64,000 nt of DNA from Hemibagrus wyckioides. Lineage: Eukaryota; Chordata; Actinopteri; Siluriformes; Bagridae. Under the pieces are notes generated by a model that searched no databases, had not been told where the DNA came from, and saw nothing but the letters and a program-made list of their open reading frames with translations. Shown one piece after another: positions 11,752 to 23,863 of this stretch. How positions within the stretch are numbered: position 1 is the stretch's first letter; the number at the start of each line of letters is the position of its first letter. The position numbers and the translations under genes were made by a program. Location: contig NC_080710.1 in NCBI RefSeq assembly GCF_019097595.1, positions 26,843,280 to 26,907,279 on the forward strand, in the 5' to 3' direction.

Positions 11752-12726
11752 CCAGAGGCCAAAAAAGTAAGTTGTGTCTGTTTCCCAGTTCTTCTTCTTT
11801 TTATTTAGACAACTAGGGGCAATATACTTGTAGAAAAGTGTTTTTTTGTAGAAAAGAATGGTTAATTTATTTTCACACAAATGTTTTGCTCTTTAAAGTA
11901 AATGTGCTGATATCAATAAGTTGATATCATACCCATTACTGCTCTCTAAGATATCTCATAAACATCTGAAATCTTAAGGTGTTTATCTTCAACCACTAAA
12001 ATTCTGTGTAAGGTTATCCGTAAACACACACCTCACACTGAACGCCAGCAGAGTCCTGACTCATTTTATACCAGACTTGGAGCTCACTGCTGTTTTGTGA
12101 TGACTGTTGACTTTCCTAGTTATTTTTCCATGCTTATATACTTACTAACTTATATTTACTGCTGTTAATTTCTTACTGCTTTCAATAACAGATAGAGACT
12201 TATGCAATTGACACAATAAGATGTTATGTTATCCTGACATACAAGCCGAAAGACTTCCTGACTCCCGGTGCGTCTGTTTTCTAATTTCAAGACTTCTTTA
12301 TGCTGTACATGACCTAATAGACATAAAAGACATGTGTAATTGTAAAAGTTTTGATTGCTGTATAAGTTTAATATCTCTTCACAGTCCGTTTAAAGCGTGG
12401 CTCAGTGAAGGATCCTGTGATGGAGCTCAAACTGCTTGAAAGCTGTCAGCTTGAACCTTTACCTTATAGAGACCTAAGCCCATGTTGCTGTAGTTTTCCC
12501 CTCCTGCCTTGTTAAGAGGTGTGAGGCCAGCACTGTGTGTGCTGAGTTATATCTGTAATGTAGAAGTGTGGAGTCATGAACACCAGGGATATGCGCAGCA
12601 GTTCATTCTAATGCTGCAGTCTCCTGTTAATTGCCTGGTGTCCCTTTCACACATTTTACATGAGGTTCTTCCAGTGAGCTTAACATGCATGTACTTGTCC
12701 TGGGGACTTAAAGGAATATCAGTGCT

Positions 12727-12730
<4 letters not shown>

Positions 12731-12816
<86 letters not shown>

Positions 12817-12869
12817 CTGATAGATAGACTGATAGATAGACTGATAGATTGACTGATAGATTGATTGAC

Positions 12870-12910
<41 letters not shown>

Positions 12911-12911
12911 G
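12731..12911. repeat. (GATA)n / (GACA)n compound array
   Basis: About 85 bp of pure GATA passes through GATAGACT variants into (GACA)n. The composition is like the array at 24305-24436. Confidence 0.95.
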
Positions 12912-13184
12912 TTAGTTTATTTCCTGAAGAAAAATCCTTAATAAAACGCTTGATCTATCCATGTGATTTCCATTTGCTAGGAAACTAGCTCACACTTTTC
13001 ACAGATCATCACAAATAAGATTTCTTGATTTATGTTCAGAGTTATTTACACATCCTGCCCTACTAAAGTTTCCCCCATTAATCCTAACTGCTCTATCATT
13101 AGCTGGATAGTTTTCCAACAGAAAAACCCGGTAAACTGAAATGCTTCTAACTGTGGACAAATCTCCTTTTGACTTCAGGGGTAC

Positions 13185-13650
13185 TCTAAGGTGCTTTTCA
13201 CACCGGGCACGTTTACTGCAGTCTGAACATCAAAGTTCGAGCGGCATGAGCGGCGTCGGTCTGGTTTCAGTCTCATTTGATTCTATTGAACGCCGGTGCG
13301 TTTGCGTTCATCTTACGTCATCACAAACACACAAGCACAACACAACATGGCTCGCTTTCCTTTACTTATTTTGCTGCTGTTAATGCGTAGTATGGTTCCT
13401 CACCTCTTCTGTGTCCCACAACATTCGCCAACTAATCCTACAAATGGGTTGTGGAAACTAAAGATGTCATCATAGGCTAAAACACACACACACACACACA
13501 CACACAGGTTACTGTCAAATGCAAACCCGAGTACGAGTTGTGTTCACGTCTGAACTAACACCACCTCCTGCAGGTAGTCTCGGGTTTGGTATCGTGGTGC
13601 ACTTCCTGTTCCACATGACAGCTTTCACATTACCATTTTTTCATACTAAC
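13185..13650. other. Possible decayed DNA element
   Basis: The segment starts with GGTGCTTTTCACACCGGGCA and ends near GCTTTCACATTACCA, which together look like worn inverted ends. It contains a CA array (13482-13506). I see no target duplication and no transposase, so this is a suggestion only. Confidence 0.3.
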
Positions 13651-14238
13651 CCTGCTCTTTTTCACTAAAATGCCAGTATAAAAAGTCCCCTGAATGTATT
13701 ATGTACAATTTCTGTGTGCGCTGCAGCTTCCAGTATGAATAACCTTGCTTTTGTGTTAGTATTTAGTTCCTGTCATGTTGTGTTTATATAGCCATGTGCT
13801 CTTTGTTTATCTGCTTCCTAATCCTCTCTCTGTCTGCCCGCTTTGTCTTTTGCATAACACCAGATGGGTTCCATAAAAAGTGTTGAAAAAAGCACAAGAG
13901 TTTATAATTTTGCAAACAAATTCAATATATATGCACATCTACCATTATACCCTATATGCCCCACCCGTTTCTCATAAAAAGCTCTTGTAGATGAAGGTCT
14001 CCATTTGCATATTGAAAGATGATAGGCTGCTTTATTGTGTGATGCAAAATTCTGTAGTTTTTTTTAGAACTATCTATTAGAAAATGCCAATATTTCACAT
14101 TGTGGAAGGTTTTTTAGACCATTGTTATTTGTGTCCTAATTCCCGGTTACTCCTCCCACTTCTTTTGCCTATTGGAACACAATAGGCTGTTCAATTTTAT
14201 GATGTAATAACATTGGGCCGACCACGCCCACCCCATGG

Positions 14239-14445
14239 GGTGGTGGTGGCGGCTCAAGTGGTTAAGGCTCTGGGTCGTTGACCGGAAGGTCGGGGGTTCA
14301 AGCCCCAGCACTGCCAAGTTGCCACCGTTGGGCCCTTGAGCAAGGTCTGACCCTGCACTCTGACCCCAACCTCCAAGAATGGGATATGTTAAGAAAAAAT
14401 TTCATTGTGCTGTAATGTATACATGACAAATAAAGGCTATTTCTT
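14239..14445 (+). mobile_element. tRNA-derived SINE, family B, near full length
   Basis: The head GGCTCAAGTGGTTAAGGCTC carries the A box and GGGGGTTCAAGCCCCAG the B box. GGGCCCTTGAGCAAGG, CTGACCCTGCACTCTGACC and the tail TGACAAATAAAGGCTATT with (TTCT)n follow. A short stretch between GCAAGG and CTGACC is missing compared with 41585. This is the clearest head among the family B copies. Confidence 0.88.
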
Positions 14446-14632
14446 CTTTCTTTCTTTTTTTCTTTCTTCTGATAATTTTTTGGAAATTTTCGGTGATTTA
14501 AAAACAACATGAAGGCCTGATTGATTTTAGGCAGTGTTTGTTTTTCATCCAAAACCTGGTTTGTTGTGTTCTAAATTTATCAAAAAAATATGGACGTTTT
14601 ACTACTCTAGTCGAATTTGTGCTCTTCAGATG

Positions 14633-14654
14633 TATGTGTGTGTGTGTGTGTGTG
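14633..14654. repeat. (GT)n microsatellite
   Basis: About 10 GT units. Confidence 0.9.
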
Positions 14655-14870
14655 GATCGTGAAACTCAACAGGTGTTCAGTTCACTGTTTGCTCCTGCCA
14701 AAATCTTTCAGTCTGAGCCAGCATTACTTGTAAAACATGACAAACTACGCACATGAAGTTGGCTGAAATCCATTTATTAGTTATTTTATTAAGCGTAGTG
14801 AAGCGTGTGAGTGTGTATTGGTGTGTGGAAGGCTGATACAGGCAGTGTAGTGGCCTTGCAGAGTGGAGTT

Positions 14871-14976
14871 CTGTGTGTGTGTGTGTGTGTGTGTGTGAGT
14901 GTGTGAGTGATCACCTTTGGTCTCTAGCTGCATGTCATTCCTCAGCTCATCTCCGTCTCTGCCCACTGACCATTAT

Positions 14977-15015
<39 letters not shown>
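14871..15015. repeat. GT array followed by (GA)n array
   Basis: (GT)n spans 14871-14899 and (GA)n 14981-15013. Between them lies ordinary sequence. Confidence 0.9.
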
Positions 15016-15016
<1 letters not shown>

Positions 15017-15164
15017 AGAAGGAGGGATGCACTTGTCTGCCTGTCTGGTCTTTTAATGTATTTATTGTTTCCACTTTGTGAGTTTTCCGGGAGAAACACA
15101 CAGAGGAACAGCAGAGCTTCCAGTAACCAGCGGAGCAGATGTGTGATGTGTTGTGTGTCATGTA

Positions 15165-15509
15165 CCCCCCCCTGTCTCTCTTTTTCATTCTATCCCAGTC
15201 TTTCTGTACTCCTCTCCCTCTCTCTCTCTCTGTCTCTCTCTGTCTCTCCCCCTCTCCCCATCTCTTTTTTTCATTCTATCCCAGTCTTTCTGTACTCCTC
15301 TCTCTCTCTCTCTCTCTCTCTCTCGCTCTCTCTCTATCCCAGTTTTTCTGTATTCCTCTCCCCCGTCTCTCTTTTTCATTCTATCCCAGTCTTTCTGTAT
15401 TTCTGTATTCCTCTCTTCCTACCTCTTTATCCTTCTCTTTTTATCACAGTCTTTCTCACTTCCTCTCCCCCCTTGTCTCTCTCTTTCATTTTATCCTAGT
15501 CTTTCTGTA

Positions 15510-15548
<39 letters not shown>

Positions 15549-15630
15549 CTCACTCTCTCTCTATCTCTCTCCCTCTCTCTGTCTACCTCTCCCTGTCTCT
15601 CTTTCTCATTCTGTCCCAGTCTTTCTGTAT

Positions 15631-15674
<44 letters not shown>

Positions 15675-15709
15675 GTCTCTCTTTCTCATTCTATCCCAAT
15701 CTTTCTGTA

Positions 15710-15749
<40 letters not shown>

Positions 15750-15756
15750 GTATATA
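15165..15756. repeat. Tandem repeat: conserved core alternating with (CT)n
   Basis: A core built on TTTCATTCTATCCCAGTCTT plus TCTGTATTCCTCTC recurs at about 15183, 15270, 15333 (partial), 15375, 15486, 15607 and 15685. The cores are separated by CT runs of variable length. Long open frames here are an artefact of CT richness and read as Ser/Leu repeats. Confidence 0.9.
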
Positions 15757-15983
15757 TACGAAGTATGACAACAGGCTCAGTAGGCTGTCTGTGTTTGCTG
15801 TGGTCTCACAAACACAGCTGAGTGAAAGAGAGTGCAAGAGTCGACATGTCCTCTTGAAGCTCACACACTATGCCAGCTTTCAGCCTTGTGCCATTTGTCG
15901 CAATCTATGAGATGATCCCAGGAAATTCTTGGCCAAATTCTACAACAAAACGTGTGATAATGTGATCTTTATGTCAGAAAATA

Positions 15984-17232
15984 CACTATGTTGCCAAAAG
16001 TATTCGCTCACCTGCCTTGACTCACATATGAACTTAAGTGACATCCCATTCCTAATCCATAGGGTTCAATATGACGTCAGTCCACCCTTTGCAGCTATAA
16101 CAGCTTCAACTCTTCTGGGAAGGCTGTCCACAAGGTTTAGGAGTGTGTTTATGGGAATTTTTGACCATTCTTCCAGAAGCGCATTTGTGAGGTCACACAC
16201 TGATGTTGGACGAGAAGGCCTGGCTCTCAGTCTCCGCTCTAATTCATCCCAAAGGTGTTCTATCGGGTTGAGGTCAGGACTCTGTGCAGGCCAGTCAAGT
16301 TCATCCACACCAGACTCTGTCATCCATGTCTTTATGGACCTTTCTTTGTGCACTGGTGCACAGTCATGTTGGAAGAGGAAGGGGCCAGCTCCAAACTGTT
16401 CCCACAAAGTTGAGAGCATGGAATTGTCCAAAATGTCTTGGTATGCTGAAGCATTCAGAGTTCCTTTCACTGGAACTAAGGGGCCAAGCCCAGCTCCTGA
16501 AAAACAACCCCACACCATAATCCCCCCCTCCACCAAACTTTACACTTGGCACAATGCAGTCAGACAAGTACCGTTCTCCTGGCAACCGCCAAACCCAGAC
16601 TCGTCCATCAGATTACCAGATGGAGAAGCGCGATTCGTCACTCCAGAGAACGCGTCTCCACTGCTCTAGAGTCCAGTGGCGGCGTGCTTTACACCACTGC
16701 ATCCGATGCTTTGCATTGCACTTGGTGATGTATGGCTTGGATGCAGCTGCTCGGCCATGGAAACCCATTCCATGAAGCTCTCTGCGCACTGTTCTTGAGC
16801 TAATCTGAAGGCCACATGAAGTTTGGAGGTCTGTAGCGATTGACTCTGCAGAAAGTTGGCGACCTCTTCGCACTATGCGCCTCAGCATCCGCTGACCCCG
16901 CTCCGTCAGTTTACGTGGCCTACCACTTCGTGGCTGAGTTGCTGTCGTTCCCAAACACTTCCACGTTCTTATAATACAGCTGACAGTTGACTGTGGAATA
17001 TTTAGGAGCGAGGAAATTTCACGACTGGATTTGTTGCACAGGTGGCATCCTATCACAGTTCCACGCTGGAATTCACTGAGCTCCTGAGAGCGACCCATTC
17101 TTTCACAAATGTTTGTAAAAACAGTCTGCATGCCTAGGTGCTTGATTTTATACACCTGTGGCCATGGAAGTGATTGGAACACCTGATTCTGATTATTTGG
17201 ATGGGTGAGCGAATACTTTTGGCAATATAGTG
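15984..17232 (-). mobile_element. Tc1-like transposon, family 1, full length (1249 bp)
   Basis: The left end CACTATGTTGCCAAAAGTAT (through 16012) and the right end are inverted repeats matching at 28 of 29 positions. TA flanks both sides (15982-15983 and 17233-17234). The transposase lies on the minus strand and fills most of the element. Both termini are intact, so the copy could still be moved by a transposase supplied elsewhere in the genome. A shortened relative is at 55648-56163 and a mosaic relative at 28495-28893. Confidence 0.95.
16066..17098 (-). pseudogene. Tc1-like transposase, DD34E, two lesions
   Basis: The frame starts at the ATG at 17098 (MGRSQELSEFQRG). The N-terminal paired-like DNA-binding domain includes SREISSLLNIPQSTVSCIIR, followed by the GRPRKLTERGQR linker. 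The catalytic core shows WSDESRF (first Asp), FQHDCAPVH (second Asp) and [13 protein letters not shown] (Glu). Exactly 34 residues separate the second Asp from the Glu, the Tc1 DD34E signature. It ends [13 protein letters not shown], as family members do, at about 344 codons, so the length is normal. There are two breaks: a TAA stop just after SRFSIW (about 16613), and a frame change in a run of seven G (plus-strand C at 16522-16528) in the glycine-rich GGGG segment. An enzyme of this family cuts and pastes the element at TA dinucleotides in the nucleus; this copy should be inactive. Confidence 0.93.
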
Positions 17233-17853
17233 TATATGATAAAAATTCCTGTGTGTGTCAGGATGGTGACAAAGGGGCTCTGAACCCCAGCATGACCTTC
17301 TATGCCTGTCCTTCTGTCTCCTTTTTTTGTTTAATTTCTTTATACTACAAATTAATGCTGGACATATCAAAGATGGACAGTTTTGCATGCCAGCCTTCTT
17401 GATTTTTTAGATTAGTAATGCTTTTGAATATAAGGTCAGACAACAGTCATGACAATAGCACAAAAAGTTTTAGTTCTGTTTGATTTTACAGAAACTAACA
17501 GACAGAGCTTTTTTGGCCCTGACTTGCTGTCTAGTGAATGGCGCTTTTAAATCTTCCAGATGTACAACAGCTACACAGCAAGCGTGTGAATGAAGCCACT
17601 CGTATTGCTTTGGCTTCTGCATGCACACGCAAAATCATGCTTCGAGTATAAATTTGCATTGGGCCAGATGACACCATCTCAGCATGGATTATTTTCCTGT
17701 AACAACACCTCCCACTAGACCTGTATGTCAGTGCAAAGAATATTCTTTTGGTTCTTAGTCACTTACAATACAAATATGTAGGTCACTGACATAGTAATAT
17801 GTACACGTTGCAGTATTCTATTAGTCTAATGTATAATAGAAAATCTAGGGAGA

Positions 17854-18853
17854 AATGTCATAATGTCAGAGAAGAGTCTTAATGTCCAGTCTGGATCACA
17901 GAAGAGTCTTAATGTCCAGTCTGGATCACAGAAGAGTCTTAATGTTCAGTCTGGATAACAAAAAAGTCCTAATGTCACTTTTGGGCTACGGAAACATCTA
18001 AAAGTCCAGTCTGGATCACAGAAGAGTCATAATGTCCAGTCTGGATTACAAAAAAAAGTCATAATGTCCATTCTGGATCACAGAAGAGTCATAATGTCCA
18101 GTCTGGATCACAGAAGTGTCATAATGTCCATTCTGCATCACAGAAAAGTCTTAATGTCCAGTCTGGATCACAGAAGAGTCATAATATCCATTCTTGGTCA
18201 CAAAAAAAGTCATAATGTCCAGTCTAGATCACAGAAGAGTAATAATGTCCAGTCTAGATCACAGAAAAGTCTTAATGTCCAGTCTGGATAACAAAAAAAC
18301 TCATGTCACTTTTGAGTTATGGGAAAAATCTAAATGTCCAGTCTGGATCACAGAAGAGTCATAATGTCCAGTCTGGATTACAAAAAAGTCATAATGTCCA
18401 TTCTGGATCACAGAAGAGTCTTAATGTCCAGTCTGGATCACAGAATTGTCATAATGTCCAGTCCGGATCACAGAAGAGTCATAATGTCCATTTTGGGTCA
18501 CAAAAAGTCATAATGTCCAGTTCGGATCACAGAAGAGTCATAATGTCCATTTTGTGTCACAGAATTGTCATAATGTCCAGTCTGGATCAAAGAAGAGTCA
18601 TAATGTCCAGTCTAGATCAAAGAAGAGTCATAATGTCCAGTCTGGATCACAGAATTGTCATAATGTCCAGCCTGGATCACAAAAAAGTCTTGATGTCCAT
18701 TCTGGATCACAGAAGAGTCATAATGTCCATTTTGTGTCACAGAATTGTCAATGTCAAGTTTGGATCACCGAAAAGTCATAATGTCCATTCTGGATTGGAA
18801 AATTCATTCTGGATCACAAAAAAAATTCATAATGTCCGTTATAATGTCCATTT
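17854..18853. repeat. 1-kb minisatellite of 30-bp units
   Basis: About 33 copies of a 30-bp unit, with core AATGTCCAGTCTGGATCACA then GAAGAGTCAT. Variants include CCATTCTGGATC, CCATTTTGTGTCAC and GGATAACAAAAAAG. A larger period is visible: the GGATAACAAAAAAG variant followed by an odd CACTTTTGxGxTA unit occurs near 17950 and again about 330 bp later, near 18283. A CCATTTTGTGTCAC..AATTGTCA pair is repeated at a 180-bp offset (18541 and 18721). Because 30 is divisible by three and the unit lacks stops in two frames, long repetitive frames run through it. I do not regard these as genes. Confidence 0.95.
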
Positions 18854-20032
18854 GGCGCCGTTTGACCAAAACGTCTTTGGTACAGTGTACAGGTTTTCCA
18901 ATGGCACACTATAAACCCTGCTTAAAAGTCCATAATCCAAAAGTCCAAATAATGATTTTCCACAATCCTGCTCCGTCTTGCCTGTACTTACATCACGCTC
19001 TCCGGATCTGTTCCCGAATTTGCTCATTTTCACTGCATCCAGTCATTTCCAGATTGTAATCATTCACATTCCACTCATGAATGATTTCGTCCTTGGCACA
19101 AATCCTCAGCAGCTCCATCCTGTCTGAATCACCACAACTTCCCCTCTTATTCTTTTTTTTTTTTTTTATATATATATTGACAATAGCTTTTCCTCTTGTG
19201 CTCACTCTCTTCAGTGAAGCTGGGCAAGATCAGATGACCTACTTCATGAGATTCTGCTTCATGAGATTCTGCTTTAAAAACAAAATCGAACAGCAGATTT
19301 ACATGTTAAAATAGGTTAATTAGACTAAAAATACACCAAGCTATATTAGATGTATCGTGAGCCAGTTATGGGAGGAGCTTAATAGTGTGTAGTCATTTGT
19401 GTGTTAGGTGTCTGGACAACAATTAAAAATGTTTATTTACAGCATAGATACGTAGATTACTATTATGTTCAATTAGTTAAGCTGCAAAATCGACCATTTC
19501 TTTGCTTAAAATTCACGTATCTTATATATTTCCATTTGGTTCGATGGACTGGTTGACTCCAGGTTACTGGCTGCTCCTCTGTCTGCTCTCTATGACACTA
19601 AGAAAGGAGAAAAGCCTGGAAATCATGCCTTGTGTGAAATGAATGTAAATGAATGAGTCCCACTTCCAGTGCAGGTTATCCGGGCCAGTGTCAGTTGGAT
19701 CTTTATCACCGATTCCCACTCATCCTCTTACTTTGATGAGCTTGGGCATTTCTACTGGTGTCGTCATATCAGAGGGAGCAGCAGAGACACTGAGACTGTA
19801 CCTTTGGAAAAGGGAACAGGAAAGAGCTGGTTTCTCAGTACTGTTCTGTTCTGGGTTTTTTTTTTTTTTTTATGAATGCTGAATGGAGCTGACCTATTTT
19901 TATGTAATTAGTTTTGTAATTTATTTTTTAGTGCATTTAATCTCTGATAGAGTATTAATGATATCTGTATTATTTATAGATTCAGCCTTACCATAGTTAC
20001 ATTTATTTTTTTTCTTTTTGGTCGTAGGTATA

Positions 20033-20489
20033 CACCGATCAGGCATAACATTATGACCACCTGCCCTGACTCATTACATTGTGTATTCTGACACCTTTCT
20101 GTCAGAACCAGCATTAACTTCTTCAGCAATTTGAGCAACAGTAGCTTGTCTGTTGGATCGGATCACACGGGCCAGCCTTCGCTCCCCACGTGCGACCCTG
20201 TCGCCGGTTCACCACTGTTCCTTCCTTGGACCACTTTTGATAGATACTGACCACTACAGACTGGGAACACCCCACAAGAGCTGCAGTTTTGGAGATGCCC
20301 TGATCCAGTGCTCTAGCCATCACAATTTGGCCCTTTCCTTTTCCCTGCTTCTAACACATCAACTTTGAGGACAAAATGTTCACTTTCTGCCTAATATATC
20401 CCACCCACTAACAGGTGCCATGATGAGGAGATCATCAGTCTTATTCATTTGTCACCTGTCACTGCTCATAATGTTATACCTGGTCGGTG
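20033..20489 (-). mobile_element. Tc1-like transposon, family 2, internally deleted
   Basis: Left end CACCGATCAGGCATAACATT and right end AATGTTATACCTGGTCGGTG are inverted, with TA on both sides. The minus strand carries part of the transposase DNA-binding domain ([20 protein letters not shown], then GTVVNRRQG). The ATG region and the whole catalytic core are gone, leaving 457 bp. It is in the opposite orientation to the family 2 copies at 8927 and 25615. Confidence 0.9.
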
Positions 20490-20539
20490 TATGCTATAGA
20501 GTAGATAATAAGCTCAATCTCTGGCTGTACCCAATCTTC

Positions 20540-21600
20540 ATTTAATACTTCAAACTCACAGTAAATACTATTCGCCATGAATGAAAGAGACTCATTAACC
20601 AAATACAAGTACAGCCATTCCAATAGGAGTTTCCTGACCATCCAACTGGAAAAACCTTAGACTTACAAAAGCTGGTATGGGATCTACAAAAATTCTCCCA
20701 AGTTATTGGATATAGCATGGAACACTAGAAAGACAGTAATCAACCAGAGGAGAAAATATGGCACAGTGACATTAATAAGAACAGGAAGTTCCTCCAGGCA
20801 GGCTGCCAAGAGGTCTACAGCAACACTGCAGCAATTTCTGGCAAGAACTGGTTGCTCCCTACATGTGACAAAGATCTCCTTAATTCTTCATATATTTGGG
20901 CTATGGGGTAGGGTGGCCTGAAAGAAGCCTTTTTTTAGCCTTTTAAAAAAAAATCCAAGAATGGATAAATCTATCAAAAATATATCCAATCTCCCAAAGC
21001 TGCATGAAATAATATATTAAGGTCTGATCAGACCAAAGCTGAACCTTTTTGCAACAGTACAGAAAGAACCAAACCCCCGCACATCACCAAATGAACACCA
21101 TCTCTAAGACGAAGCATAATGGTGGCAGTATCATTCTTTAGGGCTGCTTTTGTTCGGCTAAAACTGGGGCTTTATAATGAATAGCTCCACAAACCCTTTA
21201 CAGCTCCTGCTAAAACTCTTAAGATGAAGAGGAATTTCACCCTTCAGCATGACCATGACCTGAATCGTACCTCTAAATCAACAAACAAGATCACGGTTTT
21301 TGGAACAGCCCAGCCGGAGTCCAGATCTAAACCCAATTGAAAGTCTGTGGGCTGACCTGAAGAGGGCTGTGTGCAGGGGAAGACCAGCCAATCTGACAGA
21401 GTTACAATTCTTTTATGAGGAGGAATAGAAAAGTCAAGGTGAGTCCAGCTGAGTGACTCAACCCAAAAAGATTCAGTGTGAATATAAAATCTAAATCTCC
21501 GTGCACACTTATGCAAACGGGATATTGTATATATTTTTTATATTTCGTTTTTTCCCTAAAATGATTCTTTATCAAAGTATATATTACAATTTCCCCAAAA
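20540..21600 (+). mobile_element. Tc1-like transposon, family 3, decayed
   Basis: Readable pieces of transposase occur in order on the + strand. A linker-like region precedes CTTGTTCTTTCTGTACTG-type sequence that is heavily mutated. Then CAGCATGACCATGACCTGAA marks the second catalytic Asp region, and CCAGATCTAAACCCAATTGA with AAGTCTGTGGGCTGACCTGA marks the catalytic Glu (PIESLWADL in intact relatives). The sequence after it, GCACACTTATGCAAACGGGA, matches the end region of this family. Many stops and frameshifts are present. Boundaries are approximate. Confidence 0.75.
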
Positions 21601-21759
21601 AGGTTTTGACATGATTTATCTTGGTTTCGTATATTTTACCTGCCATTTTAACAGACAGGTTTATTTATTATGATCTTTTAACAATTTCTTACTCCATAGT
21701 TAGGTGAAAACTATGATAAGAATTCTCTCTGAGTATTCACACAGTTTCTAGAAGCTACA

Positions 21760-21766
21760 CACACCC

Positions 21767-21797
<31 letters not shown>
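21760..21797. repeat. (CA)n microsatellite
   Basis: A CA array, partly CACC, in the intron between the two FARS2 exons. Confidence 0.9.
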
Positions 21798-23146
21798 TCA
21801 CATTTATAAGGTCACGTTATCATGCATTAGCTTCCTTTCATCTCATTCTGCTTGGTATTCTGTACAGAAAGGCTTGTAAACACCTTATCATGTGTGTTTG
21901 GTAGGATCTGGTAAGAGTTGAAGGGCTTATCTCTTCACAGAAGGACTTCATGCTCTACAGGAGACTGGCCCTGAGGCGCAAGTGCAAATTTAACCCTGGG
22001 CTTAAGAACAGACATGGAGACACGCTCATCACACCCTGTACGCTTATTCACTGAGCCTGAACACTGAGCTCAAGCCTCTTATCCAAAAAACTTTTTAATG
22101 AACCTTATGAGGAATGACAAGTACATCCAGGACATGTGCTTCTCATTGCTATTTATTCAAGGCTGCTCTGTGTTAAACGGTGTTATTTTTTATTTGTGTG
22201 TGTTGGATAGATAATCTCCCTCTCATTTAAAGTTCTCATTTTTTGGCCTCCTCGTGCCGTCTTTAAGAAAATAATCTCTCTCTCTCTTTCTCTCTCTCTC
22301 ATTCTCTGATTTAAAAAAAAAATTGTTTGTTCTCTATTAAAGCCACGACTCCCTCCTCTACGGAAACACCTAGTAATTCTGTATCACTATAATCTTTCAG
22401 GCCTTTTATGGCTGGGTTGTTTTTCTTCTTAATGCCTCTGTCTGAAGAGAGACCCAAAGCAAATCTAATTGTCTCCACCATTATAATATGTGTGTTTTTT
22501 TTTCCTCATTTTTTTTTCTCTGATGCTCCAGATAGACAGTTTTTCCAGTTTCATAATTTGATTTATTTCTATATATCAAGACATAAATGGGTGCTGAGAA
22601 CTGATGGGAAGAAAGTGCTGTAGATGTTCTGATAGTCTTTTTAGGATTCAGATGTAAAGGATGCACTTAAGCTCATTGTGGATTCAGGCTCAAATGACCA
22701 CAATAACACACCCAGCTAGTCATTATGGTGTGCTGTAGTGGATGGGTTTGTGCTTTTGTCAGTATATCCATGCAGTGTTTTGTGACCTGGAGGAAATAAG
22801 TATCAGGCTTCAGAGGGCCGCTTTGATGGTCTTGGTTATATAAAATTAGTGGATGGGTGAAAAGGAAATGTGAAAATGCGAAATGCTATAAATAAGTCAT
22901 TAGTAATGTAAATATAATAACAAAACCTATAACTTAACATTTGAACCCTTGTTGCTTTCATTTAAAAAATATTAGAAAATATCTGCAACTTGCCAAGTTA
23001 GGTCTAGATTAATATAAAAAAAATTTCAGCAAAATCAAACTCCTAACTTCCAAACTGAATAAAATGCAAAGTTGTAGAGGATTTTGTTCGGTTTTGCAGT
23101 GCAGGAGGTTTCGATTTTCGCAATAAGGAAGAATTTGTTGAGGTTA

Positions 23147-23300
23147 GCAGTTCTAGCTCAAGTGGTTAAGGCTCTGGGTTCAAGTTCCAGCATCGCTCAG
23201 CTGCCACAGTTGGGCCCTTAAGCAAGGCCCTTAACCCTTAATGCTCCATCATGGCTGACCCTGCACTCTGACCCCAATAACCTAGCTTTCTAAAGAAGCT
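23147..23300 (+). mobile_element. tRNA-derived SINE, family B, 3' truncated
   Basis: It has the head AGCTCAAGTGGTTAAGGCTC, then GGGTTCAAGTTCCAGCA, GGGCCCTTAAGCAAGGCCCT and CTGACCCTGCACTCTGACC. The ATAAAGGCT tail is missing. About 20 bases between the A and B boxes are deleted compared with 14239. Confidence 0.85.
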
Positions 23301-23711
23301 CTATTTAAAATATTTCCTGAATGCTCTGTGGTAAGGTTCTGCCTAGAACCATGAAAAATTCCCTCAAGTTGGGTTGAACTTTTTTCCAAGAGCGTAGTTC
23401 TGAGTCACCTGGCCTGATGACAGCTTGCTTTTAAGACAGTTTGTCTCCACTGTCCTTCTTCTAGATCATCCAGCCGGATCATATATCCCTAATAAAGTGG
23501 TACAGTAGAAAGTTGTAATTTATTATTATATTAGAATTAATTACTGATGAGAAACACTAATCTACTGATTACCTCTTTCATTTCGCTGTGTTTATTGCTC
23601 GGCTAAATCATCATGATGCATTAACTAGAGGTGTGAGATATGCATGAGTGAGCGTAAGTCTCAGCTTCTGTATTAGCACGCTGATTGTGTTTCTGTGTGT
23701 GTGTGTCTCAG

Positions 23712-23863
23712 GCCCTCAGTAAATACCCACCGCTCTTCAACGACATCTCCTTCTGGCTGCCGGCTGAAGGCTACACGGAGAACGACTTCTACGATTTGGT
23801 GCGCAGCATCGGAGGAGATCTGGTGGAGAAGGTCACTCTGCAGGACCAGTTTACTCATCCAAA
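23712..23863 (+). CDS. FARS2: FARS2 exon: start of FDX-ACB anticodon-binding domain
   Basis: This second internal exon of mitochondrial phenylalanyl-tRNA synthetase is 152 nt: 50 full codons plus the first two bases of a Lys codon. It begins [17 protein letters not shown], the first strand and loop of the ferredoxin-fold anticodon-binding (FDX-ACB) domain, which recognises mt-tRNA(Phe). ENDFYDLVR and GGDLVEKV follow, both typical of FARS2. The acceptor AG is at 23710-23711, so the Gln ending the previous exon joins directly to this Ala (phase 0). The donor is GTAAGA at 23864, close to consensus, and the intron is phase 2. In human FARS2 one more exon encodes the rest of this fold, with a Cys-Tyr-Arg-Ile-Thr-Tyr stretch. 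I found no such sequence downstream, so the last exon probably lies beyond 64000. Codon use is GC-rich at third positions compared with the AT-rich surroundings, as expected for a selected exon. Confidence 0.96.

Noticed and set aside
15139..15821. Three overlapping open frames of more than 200 codons
   Set aside because: They are Ser/Leu-rich translations of CT repeats; the same DNA is open in several frames.
18303..18914. 203-codon repetitive open frame (HNVQSGSQKS repeats)
   Set aside because: It follows from a stop-free 30-bp minisatellite unit. Another frame is open too, and no start context or flanking coding sequence supports it.
21951..22052. Exon-like stretch after CTCTTCACAG in the intron between FARS2 exons
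   Set aside because: About 33 codons read KDFMLYRRLALRRKCKF before a stop. It does not match FARS2, and inserting it would break the fit between the flanking exons.
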